A DNA stretch of 34,243 nucleotides from Gallionellaceae bacterium. Lineage in GTDB: Bacteria > Pseudomonadota > Gammaproteobacteria > Burkholderiales > Gallionellaceae. The notes below the pieces were generated by a model. It ran no database searches. It saw only the letters and a program-made list of their open reading frames with translations, and had not been told where the DNA came from. This document shows positions 27,531-34,243 of the stretch, piece by piece; the stretch's first letter is position 1; each line of letters begins with the position of its first letter. The position numbers and the translations under genes were made by a program. Location of the stretch: NCBI GenBank assembly GCA_006218055.1, contig VBWD01000019.1, positions 1-34,243 on the forward strand. Reading direction: 5' to 3'.

Positions 27531-28742
27531 CTAGTGTGCACCCTGCAACAAAGTGCGCGCCTTCAGCAACACCTGCTCCGGCGTGATCTGTTGCAGACAC
27601 TGGTTGTTACCGTCGCAGGGCGAGTTGCGGTGGTTGTAAGCAGTAAGGCAGGGCGAACAGGACAGCGACGTGTACAAGCAATGGATGTTCGGTGCGAGCG
27701 GGCTGTACAACGCGGGCGTCTCCGGCCCGAAGAACACCAAAGTCTGCAAGGGCGTGAGCGCCGCGAACTGTCCTGGGCCGCCATCATTCGTCACCAGCAA
27801 GGATGCATGATGGAAGATCGCCAACAGATGACGCACCGACTTGGTGTAACCCGTGAGATCGATGCAAAGGTCATGTTTGCAATGTGCCACGATCTCCAGC
27901 GCCAGCGGTTTGGCATCCGGCAGACCGATAATGCCGACCGCATAGCCCTCCTTCAACAGCTCATCGCACAAGCGTTTGTAGTAGGCGGGCGGCCAAGCGC
28001 GGATAGGCAACAGCCCTCCGTCGGGATAGACCAACACCAACTTCTTACCTTGAATGACTGGGAAATCTTTGAGCAGTTGTGCCGTGATGCCTGCCGCCTC
28101 GCCCGCGTCGAACTGCAACAGCGGCGGCGCGTTCACTTCATGCGCGGGTGCTTTGGCGATGGGTGTGCCGCTGGATTCGATCGCATCCACCATGGTGAGG
28201 AACTGCTGCGACAGATGACGGTAGGGGTTGTACATCACCTTGCGGTTCACAAACGAGCCGCGATACAGGCCTTCTTGGGTATGCGGGTGGAACCCGACTT
28301 GCACTTTCGCGCCCGACAGGTAAGAGAAGATGCTGCTGGCGCGAGAGAACAACTCACAGTCGATGACCACATCGAAATCCAGCGAACGCATCTTGAGCAG
28401 CGCCTTGATGCTGTCACCCGCAAATTCGCCCAGCGCTTTGTCGTTTAGCGTGATGACGTTGTCTTTGGGCATCACCCCCAACAGATCCAACACCTCGCGG
28501 TTCTTGCGAAACATCAGCATGTGCAGCTCGGCATTCGGATAGCGGCGCTTCAATTCGGCGAACATGGGCTGCGCCAGCACCAGACTACCCATCTCGGACA
28601 GCAATACGATAAGGATGCGCTTGGGTTGCTCGACCTCGGCTTCGCCTACAAAGAAAACGCGTAGCTTCTCGATGAGCGACAGCACAGCACAAATCGGCAC
28701 ACCGACCAGCCTATCCACAGCCCGTTGGAAATTGATGTTCAA
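27531..28742 (-). CDS. Glycosyltransferase family 9 (heptosyltransferase-like)
   Basis: A 403-residue GT-B enzyme. KRILIVLLSEMGSLVLAQPMFAELKRRYP (about 41-69) is the GT9 N-terminal signature, with Glu in place of the usual catalytic Asp region, and VTNDGGPGQFAALT is the ADP-sugar site. A Cys-rich C-terminal segment (CSPCLTAYNHRNSPC...NQC) suggests a metal site, seen in a subset of GT9 proteins. The frame opens at a TTG (28742) after CAGGG; no better start is visible. It probably adds heptose or a similar sugar to an LPS-type glycan and is the first gene of the six-gene cluster. Confidence 0.82.
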   Translation of the reverse strand: MNINFQRAVDRLVGVPICAVLSLIEKLRVFFVGEAEVEQPKRILIVLLSEMGSLVLAQPMFAELKRRYPNAELHMLMFRKNREVLDLLGVMPKDNVITLNDKALGEFAGDSIKALLKMRSLDFDVVIDCELFSRASSIFSYLSGAKVQVGFHPHTQEGLYRGSFVNRKVMYNPYRHLSQQFLTMVDAIESSGTPIAKAPAHEVNAPPLLQFDAGEAAGITAQLLKDFPVIQGKKLVLVYPDGGLLPIRAWPPAYYKRLCDELLKEGYAVGIIGLPDAKPLALEIVAHCKHDLCIDLTGYTKSVRHLLAIFHHASLLVTNDGGPGQFAALTPLQTLVFFGPETPALYSPLAPNIHCLYTSLSCSPCLTAYNHRNSPCDGNNQCLQQITPEQVLLKARTLLQGAH

Positions 28743-29126
28743 GAAGCAGCCCTGTCAGTGATTGGAATGTCGGCGGCATGAGCAGCCCCGACGCTGCGCG
28801 ATTATCGGCGAAAGCATTCGCCCGAACAAGCCGAGATGCAACAAGGAGCCTCTAATAATCCAAATTTGCGAGCATCCGCCGTGCGGATTGCCTGCTTACC
28901 CCACTTCGTCGCAATACTGCGTTGCTCACAAAAATTTACTCCTCACATATCTGACCTGTGCCGCGTCGCAATTTTTCGTTCGCGCCTTGTCTTGCTTATA
29001 ACCAGCCACTTGCCAGCTTGCTGGCTTAGTGGATTGCTTTGAATTATTAGAAGCTCCCGCCATCTATTCGCCGCTGTCCGCATGGTGTAAATTGCCCCCA
29101 ATCCGCCAACCCCTAAGACACGTCAG
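28743..29126. other. Divergent intergenic region filled mostly by a MITE-like element
   Basis: This 384-bp gap separates the leftward GT9 gene from the rightward kinase gene. 28743-28844 has no clear promoter motif for GT9. 28845-29057 is the MITE-like element. 29058-29126 is the immediate leader of the kinase. Short open frames here match no known protein. Confidence 0.6.
28845..29057. mobile_element. MITE-like element, 213 bp with 20-bp terminal inverted repeats
   Basis: The left end (28845-28864, beginning GGAGCCTCTAATAATCC) is the reverse complement of the right end (29038-29057) at 18 of 20 positions. Inside, ATCCGC-CGT-GCGGAT (28874-28888) and a compound hairpin (29006-29032, CCACT/AGTGG around GCCAGC/GCTGGC) lie near either end. 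There is no transposase and no obvious target-site duplication. This is the form of a non-autonomous element moved by an insertion sequence elsewhere in the genome. Confidence 0.65.
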
Positions 29127-30404
29127 ATGAGCCATCCCTCACACATCGGCCAATACCGTCTGCTCAAGAAATTAGGCGCAGGTGCGACCAGTGTGGTCTA
29201 TCTGGCACACGACCCCAGCAAAGACAAAGAAGTCGCCCTCAAAGTCATCAACCAAGCCTTTCTTGAGAATCCCAGGAACGGGCGGCAAAACCGCAAGCAA
29301 CTACAAAATGAAGCCGGGTTAGCTGGAAAACTCTCACACCCCCATATCGTCACCACCTACGACGCCGTCATCAGCGACGATATCTGTTACATCGTGATGG
29401 AGCACATGCCGGGAGGTACCTTAGAAAAGCATATCCACTCGGACAATCTGTTGCCGCTGGATCGCGTGGTGGAATACATGTTCGAATGTTGCCGCGCCCT
29501 CAACTATGCGCAGTTCAACGGTGTCATCCATCGCGATATCAAGCCGGCGAACCTGTTACTGTGCGACGAGACCACCATCAAGATCTCCGACCTCGGCGCC
29601 GCCGTGCGCATGGACATCGAACAGACGCAAAGCAATGTTGGCTCGCCTAACTATATGTCTCCCGAACAGGTACGCGGCGAACCCGTCACCCACCTCACCG
29701 ACATCTACTCGCTCGGCGTGGTGATGTACCGCCTGCTCACCGGGCATTCGCCTTACAGCCCGAAGAACCTAGCTCATCTCTACCACCAGATATTGAACGA
29801 GACACCTGTCGCACCGAGCCAACTGCGTAAAGACCTTCCTGCCACACTGGAACGCATCGTCCAGACGGCTATGCAAAAGGATCCGGCCAAACGCTTTGCC
29901 ACATGGCGTGATTTCGGAAACGCGCTCGCCGCCGTCGGCCATTTCGAAAAGAGCGACTTTGAGGTGAACGAGACCGACAAATTCTCCTCGCTACGCAAGA
30001 TGCAGTTCTTCGAGGATTTTGCCGACATCGAACTGTGGGAGATCCTGCGCATCAGCGAATGGCAAAAGCAACCCGAGAAGACCGTCCTGATGCGCGAGAA
30101 CGAGATGGGGGACGAGTTCTATATCATCATCGACGGCAGCGTCAGCGTCACCCGTGGTTCGCGTCTTCTCATCGCTCTGCGCAAGGGCGACTGCTGCGGC
30201 GAGATGGCTTACATCCGGGGTCGCCGCATGCCACGCTCCGCCACCGTCACTGCCAATACCGATATCACCGTGATGAAGATAGACCCGCACCAACTCAGCC
30301 GGCTATCGGAGCAGTGCCAATCACACTTCAATCAATCGTTCATGTTCGTGCTGGCTGAGCGTCTGCGCATGTCAGATGATCGTGTCTCGAAACTAATCAG
30401 TTAA
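29127..30404 (+). CDS. Ser/Thr protein kinase fused to a cyclic-nucleotide-binding domain
   Basis: A 425-residue cytosolic protein. The Hanks-type kinase domain (about 8-265) has GAGATSVVYL, catalytic Lys39 in EVALKVI, HRDIKPANLL with Asp137, DLG (D155, in place of DFG) and GSPNYMSPEQ. The C-terminal part (about 290-415) is a cNMP-binding/Crp-type beta-roll with GDEFYIIIDGSVSV and the phosphate-binding cassette GEMAYIRGRRMPRSATV, keeping the key Glu359 and Arg370. The protein has no membrane segment. It is probably a kinase gated by cAMP or cGMP. Its natural opponent could be the PP2C enzyme at 4627. ridA follows 36 bp later. Confidence 0.88.
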   Translation: MSHPSHIGQYRLLKKLGAGATSVVYLAHDPSKDKEVALKVINQAFLENPRNGRQNRKQLQNEAGLAGKLSHPHIVTTYDAVISDDICYIVMEHMPGGTLEKHIHSDNLLPLDRVVEYMFECCRALNYAQFNGVIHRDIKPANLLLCDETTIKISDLGAAVRMDIEQTQSNVGSPNYMSPEQVRGEPVTHLTDIYSLGVVMYRLLTGHSPYSPKNLAHLYHQILNETPVAPSQLRKDLPATLERIVQTAMQKDPAKRFATWRDFGNALAAVGHFEKSDFEVNETDKFSSLRKMQFFEDFADIELWEILRISEWQKQPEKTVLMRENEMGDEFYIIIDGSVSVTRGSRLLIALRKGDCCGEMAYIRGRRMPRSATVTANTDITVMKIDPHQLSRLSEQCQSHFNQSFMFVLAERLRMSDDRVSKLIS

Positions 30405-30440
30405 AATCCGCCGCTCTTTTCACTCACGAGGCAACACTAC

Positions 30441-30827
30441 ATGGCAACCAAGACCATCATCAGCACCCCCGACGCACCCGCCGCCATCGGCACCTACTCA
30501 CAAGCCGTGCGCGTGGACGACACCGTCTATCTTTCCGGCCAGATCGGCCTCGACCCTGACACCATGATCTTGACTGATGGCATCGAAGCTCAAATCAATC
30601 GCGTGTTCCAAAATCTGCGTGCCGTTGCCGTCGCGTCTGGTGGCAGCATGGACGACGTGGTGAAACTCAACATCTATCTCACCGACCTCATCCACTTCGC
30701 CAAAGTGAACGAGATCATGGCGACCTATTTCAGCCAACCCTATCCCGCACGAGCCGCTGTCGGTGTCGCCACCCTGCCGCGCGGCGCATTGGTCGAGGCG
30801 GATGGGGTATTAGTCCTGCAGGATTGA
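30441..30827 (+). CDS. ridA: RidA, 2-iminobutanoate/2-iminopropanoate deaminase
   Basis: RidA hydrolyses reactive enamine/imine intermediates released by PLP enzymes. The 128-residue protein has the full family pattern: [23 protein letters not shown], the catalytic Arg in [16 protein letters not shown] and Glu in [12 protein letters not shown] stands 9 nt before the ATG. Its stop overlaps the TTG start of recG, so the two are coupled, as is common in betaproteobacteria. Confidence 0.95.
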   Translation: MATKTIISTPDAPAAIGTYSQAVRVDDTVYLSGQIGLDPDTMILTDGIEAQINRVFQNLRAVAVASGGSMDDVVKLNIYLTDLIHFAKVNEIMATYFSQPYPARAAVGVATLPRGALVEADGVLVLQD

Positions 30828-32894
30828 GTACACCCTCCAAAATCTCCCCGTCCACGCTGGCGAAACTCGCCAAGCTCGGCATCCATCATCGTGCCGATCT
30901 GTTGTTGCATCTCCCGCTTCGTTACGAGGACGAGACGCAGATCACGCCCATCGCCGATGCGCAGCCGGGGATGGCGGTGCAGGTGCAGGGCGTCATCACG
31001 CACAGCGAGGTGATGTTCCGTCCGCGTCGCAGCTTGGTGTGTCGTCTGATGGAAGGCCACGAAGAACTCACCTTGCGCTTCCTCAACTTTTACCCAAGCC
31101 AGCAAAAACAACTCGCCGTCGGCAAGCAGATACGTGCCATCGGTGAAGTGCGCATGGGCTATTTCGGCTTGGAGATGGTGCACCCAAAATGTCGCGCGGC
31201 GGATGACGACACGCCCTTACAGCAAAGCCTCACACCCATCTACCCGACCACGGCAGGGTTGGCCCAGCCTGTGTTGCGCAAGCTCATCAACAATGCGCTG
31301 GCGACCATCCCGCTCACCGACACCCTGCCTGCGCCGCTATTGAAGCGCCTGAAGCTCGCCGACTTCGGCGACAGCCTGCGACTGTTGCACAACCCGGAAG
31401 CCGATGTCTCGGCGACCGAGTTGGAAGCGCACAACCACGCTGCGTGGCGGCGCATCAAATTCGACGAACTGCTGGCGCAACAACTCTCCATGCGCGTGCA
31501 TCACCGCGAACGCAGCAAACGCATCGCACCCGCATTGCCGCCCCATACAAAATTGACCGCCGCCTTGTTGAAGAAGCTGCCGTTCAAACTCACTGGCGCG
31601 CAACAGCGGGTATGGCAAGAGATCGCGCACGACTTAGCTCTTGCGCATCCGATGCAACGCTTGTTGTTGGGCGACGTCGGCAGCGGCAAGACCATCGTCG
31701 CCGTACTCGCCGCGCTGCAAGCCATCGAGAATGGTTACCAAGTCGCCTTCATGGCACCGACGGAGATATTGGCCGAACAGCATTACCTCAAGTTGAGCGA
31801 GTGGCTGGTTCCTCTCGGCATCGAACCTGTGTGGCTCTCTGGTAGCTTGAAGAAGAAAGAGAAGACCGCCGCCGCAGAACGCATTGCAACTGGCGACACC
31901 CTGCTCGCCATCGGTACGCACGCGCTGTTCCAAGCCTCGGTCGAATTCAACAAACTCGGACTCGTCATCGTGGATGAGCAGCACAAGTTCGGGGTGCAAC
32001 AACGGTTGGAGCTTCGGAATAAAGGAAAAAACAACATGCTCCTTCCCCCTAGCAGGGGGAAGGCTGGGATGGGGGTTGAGTCGTTAAGCACTCAAGCTTC
32101 TAACCCCCACCTTGGCGATGAGTTACTACGCCGACCTCGATGTATCGATCATTGACGAACTTCCGCCCGGGCGCACGCCCATCGTCACCAAACTGGTGAG
32201 CGATGCGCGGCGCGACGAGGTGTTCGAGCGCGTGCGTGCCGCTTGCCTCGCTGGTCGTCAAGCGTATTGGGTGTGTCCGTTGATCGAAGAGTCGGATGCG
32301 CTGGAAGTGGAGTTGCAAAACGCCATCGAGACACATCAACAACTGACCGAAACGCTTCCTGAGCTGAAAGTGGGCTTGGCGCATGGCCGCTTACCGCCTG
32401 CGGAAAAAGCGGCGGTGATGGCGGCATTCAAAGCAGGTGAGTTGCATCTGCTGGTCGCCACCACCGTCATTGAAGTGGGCGTGGATGTACCCAATGCCAG
32501 CCTGATGGTGATCGACCACGCGGAACGCATGGGGCTGGCGCAACTGCATCAGTTACGTGGCCGCGTCGGTCGCGGTGCAGCAGAAAGTATGTGCGTGTTG
32601 TTGTTCATGCAACCGCTGTCGGAGTTGGCGCGCGAACGCTTGAAGGTCATCTACGAGAACACAGACGGCTTTGTCATCGCACAACAAGACTTACAATTAC
32701 GCGGCCCCGGCGAATTGCTGGGCGCACGACAAAGTGGTGTGGCGATGTTGCGCTTCGCCGACCTGACCGAAGATGAAGACCTGCTGGAGCAAGCACGACT
32801 CACTGCAGACGAACTGCTGCGTGACGCACCCGATGTGGCACGCGCACACTTACAAAGATGGATGGCGAACAAGCATGACTTCTTGCAGGTCTGA
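30824..32894 (+). pseudogene. recG: recG, ATP-dependent DNA helicase, broken by an inserted palindromic element
   Basis: RecG drives branch migration at stalled replication forks. The frame opens at a TTG overlapping the ridA stop and encodes the wedge/OB part, Walker A (LLLGDVGSGKTIVAV) and the DEQH box (VIVDEQHKFGVQQRL). After RNKGKNNML at 32040 the sequence leaves the RecG pattern, and the frame ends at 32155. The rest of RecG resumes one frame over at 32112 (LAMSYYADLDVSIIDELPPGRTPI) through QLRGRVGRG and GPGELLGARQSG to 32894. The two parts total about 663 residues, close to a full RecG (about 680-690), but the PHQLMxxATPIPR segment (motif III) is missing. Unless the assembly is wrong, no complete helicase is made. 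Confidence 0.85.
32041..32109. repeat. Palindromic element inside recG
   Basis: Two nested structures: a perfect 9-bp hairpin CCTTCCCCC/GGGGGAAGG (32041-32063) and a longer one in which TGGGGGTT (32070-32077) pairs with AACCCCCA (32102-32109), enclosing TTGAGT/ACTCAA (32076-32081 with 32090-32095). This has the look of a REP/MITE-type interspersed repeat normally found between genes. It replaces about 40 nt of recG. Confidence 0.75.
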
Positions 32895-32900
32895 CCACCC

Positions 32901-32956
32901 TCTCCCCAAACCCTCTCCCGCCTACGGGAGAGGGAGGAGCGTAGCGGAGGGAGAGG
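32901..32956. repeat. Palindromic intergenic repeat downstream of recG
   Basis: CCCTCTCCCG (32911-32920) pairs perfectly with CGGGAGAGGG (32925-32934) across a 4-nt loop, flanked by outer TCTCCC-type and GGGAGA-type arms. It fills most of the gap between recG and ubiC. Together with the element inside recG it suggests that C/G-rich palindromic repeats are interspersed in this genome. It could also act as a transcript-stabilising structure. Confidence 0.65.
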
Positions 32957-32983
32957 GAATTGTCTGGCATATGGATTTGAGAA

Positions 32984-33523
32984 TTGACTAAGAACACCGA
33001 CCACTTCTGGAACGGCATGACCTCGGGTTGCGCTTCCGCATTACACCCGTGGTTGCACGACCACGGCTCGCTCACCCAACGCATCCAGCAACGTTGCGAT
33101 AGATTCACAGTGCAACCCGTGCGCAGCGGCTTGGCACGCATTGCCTACGACGAAGCAACGATGCTTGGCATCGCACCGCACCAACTCGCCCATTCGCGCG
33201 AAGTCTTCTTACATGCCGATGGCAAGCCCGTGGTGTTCGCCCACAGCACCTGTGCCAGCGAACATCTACGTGGTGCATGGAAAGCGATGAACGGGTTGGG
33301 CAATCGTTCGCTCGGTTCGCTGCTGTTCACCCACCCACTGGTGATACGTCAGCCGCTGCATTTCAAAGCACTGCGCACGCATCACCCGCTCTACCGCAGC
33401 GCCACCCAGACCTTGGGAATCGCGCCCGACACCCTATGGGCGCGTCGCTCGCTGTTCACGTTGCATGGCGCACCGCTGTTGGTGACGGAGGTGTTCTTGC
33501 CGGAGATATTGAAGCTCAAGTAA
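32984..33523 (+). CDS. ubiC: Chorismate pyruvate-lyase
   Basis: UbiC splits chorismate to 4-hydroxybenzoate and pyruvate, the first committed step of ubiquinone synthesis. The 179-residue protein starts at a TTG; a later ATG at codon 12 would remove part of the N-terminal helix. Typical features are WLHDHGSLTQRI, the REVFLHADGKPVVFAHSTC strand pair (Arg and Glu near the active site), GNRSLGSLLF and the C-terminal LWARRSLFTLHGAPLLVTEVFLPEI. ubiA follows 22 bp later, as in E. coli. Confidence 0.92.
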   Translation: MTKNTDHFWNGMTSGCASALHPWLHDHGSLTQRIQQRCDRFTVQPVRSGLARIAYDEATMLGIAPHQLAHSREVFLHADGKPVVFAHSTCASEHLRGAWKAMNGLGNRSLGSLLFTHPLVIRQPLHFKALRTHHPLYRSATQTLGIAPDTLWARRSLFTLHGAPLLVTEVFLPEILKLK

Positions 33524-33545
33524 GACCGCAGGTTAAAATGGCGAT

Positions 33546-34243
33546 ATGAAAATCGTCGAACGCCTCCACCTCTACATCCAACTCACTCGTCTGCATCGCC
33601 CCATCGGCATCTTGCTGTTGCTATGGCCCACGCTGTGGGCAGTGTGGATCGCAAGCCACGGACATCCCTCGTGGCTCGTCCTCGTCATCTTCACCCTCGG
33701 CACGGTGCTGATGCGCTCCGCCGGATGCGCGGTTAACGACTATGCCGACCGCCACATCGACAAGCATGTGAAGCGCACACAAGACCGCCCGCTCACCAGC
33801 GGCAAGGTGAGTGAACGTGAGACCTTGTGGCTGGCCATCGTGTTGGCACTGCTTGCCTTCGCGCTCATCCTGCCGCTCAATCCGCTGACTTGGCTGTTGG
33901 CCTTCCCCGCTGTGTTCCTCGCCGCGAGCTACCCTTTCACCAAACGCTTCTTCGCCATCCCGCAAGCCTACCTCGGCATCGCCTTCGGCTTCGGCATTCC
34001 TATGGCGTTCGCCGCGACACTCGGCCATGTGCCACCTGTCGCATGGGTGTTGCTACTAGCCAACGTGTTCTGGGCGATCGCTTATGACACTGAATATGCG
34101 ATGGTGGATAGAGACGACGACATCCACCTCGGCATCCACTCCTCTGCTTTGTTCTTCGGTAAGTACGACGTCATCGCCGTGATGGTGTGCTACCACCTCA
34201 CCTTGCTGTTGTTAGCGATAGCGGGATTGATGGCAGACCTGGG
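33546..34243 (+). CDS. ubiA: 4-hydroxybenzoate octaprenyltransferase, cut by the window end
   Basis: UbiA attaches the polyprenyl chain (made by IspB) to 4-hydroxybenzoate in the membrane. 232 codons are visible of an expected 285-290. The substrate-binding motif [23 protein letters not shown] (about 63-85) and the second motif [13 protein letters not shown] (about 180-192) are intact, and about seven membrane segments are present. The N terminus [25 protein letters not shown] is characteristic. It lies beside ubiC. Confidence 0.95.
   Translation, partial: MKIVERLHLYIQLTRLHRPIGILLLLWPTLWAVWIASHGHPSWLVLVIFTLGTVLMRSAGCAVNDYADRHIDKHVKRTQDRPLTSGKVSERETLWLAIVLALLAFALILPLNPLTWLLAFPAVFLAASYPFTKRFFAIPQAYLGIAFGFGIPMAFAATLGHVPPVAWVLLLANVFWAIAYDTEYAMVDRDDDIHLGIHSSALFFGKYDVIAVMVCYHLTLLLLAIAGLMADL

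Noticed and set aside
27270-28448. 392-codon open frame on the plus strand
   Set aside because: It lies opposite GT9 and gtrA-like genes that have clear family motifs; its translation resembles no protein and is Arg/Gln/His-rich as expected for a shadow frame.
28762-29001. Possible 79-residue protein upstream of the kinase
   Set aside because: It runs into the MITE-like element and has no recognisable motif or ribosome binding site.
1-34243. CRISPR array or prophage
   Set aside because: No regularly spaced direct repeats and no phage structural, integrase or transposase genes were seen.

Overview
The window is a gene-dense stretch of a bacterial chromosome, almost certainly from a betaproteobacterium. 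Evidence: PilS/PilR-type pilus regulators, a UbiC-UbiA pair, an AlgP-like histone H1 mimic, a class Ia ribonucleotide reductase with an ATP cone, and a proteasome-like protease that fits the betaproteobacterial BPH type better than HslV. A Gallionellaceae/Nitrosomonadales-like host is my guess; there is no rRNA here to test it. No phage genes, transposase or CRISPR array were seen.

Layout. 1-390 holds the start of a leftward gene cut by the edge, a perfect FNR-type palindrome and a damaged tRNA-Gly. 391-2100 (+) is thiS-thiG-trmB. 2077-5433 (-) is the operon PP2C phosphatase-rph-rdgB-hemW. 5547-9416 (+) is yicC-gmk-rpoZ-spoT. A FlK-like thioesterase (+) then meets pabB (-) tail to tail, and the proteasome-like gene diverges from pabB. 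11843-12223 is non-coding with a 44-bp tandem repeat. 12224-17050 (-) is the histone-like gene, nrdB and nrdA, with tandem NrdR-like boxes upstream of nrdA. 17219-20976 (-) is a small membrane protein-pilS-pilR-ampD, followed by ispB (-). 22062-28742 (-) is a tight six-gene cell-surface cluster: GT9, GtrA, GT39/ArnT-like, neuraminidase-like protein, unknown membrane protein, MFS transporter. 28743-29126 carries a MITE-like element with 20-bp terminal inverted repeats. 29127 to the end (+) is a Ser/Thr kinase fused to a cyclic-nucleotide-binding domain, ridA, a broken recG, ubiC and the start of ubiA.

How the genes work together. Much of the window is housekeeping: thiamine, folate (pabB), ubiquinone (ispB, ubiC, ubiA), nucleotide supply and sanitation (nrdAB, gmk, rdgB), tRNA modification and maturation (trmB, rph) and the stringent response (spoT with rpoZ). 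The accessory parts are the surface-glycan cluster, the kinase/phosphatase signalling proteins and the BPH-like protease.

Main points for a second look: (1) recG is split by a palindromic element that replaces about 40 nt encoding helicase motif III and shifts the frame; (2) a 213-bp MITE-like element; (3) the BPH-like proteasome homologue; (4) the neuraminidase/glycosyltransferase cluster; (5) a tRNA-Gly gene whose 5' end runs into the thiS start; (6) NrdR-like boxes at nrdA spaced exactly 32 bp.
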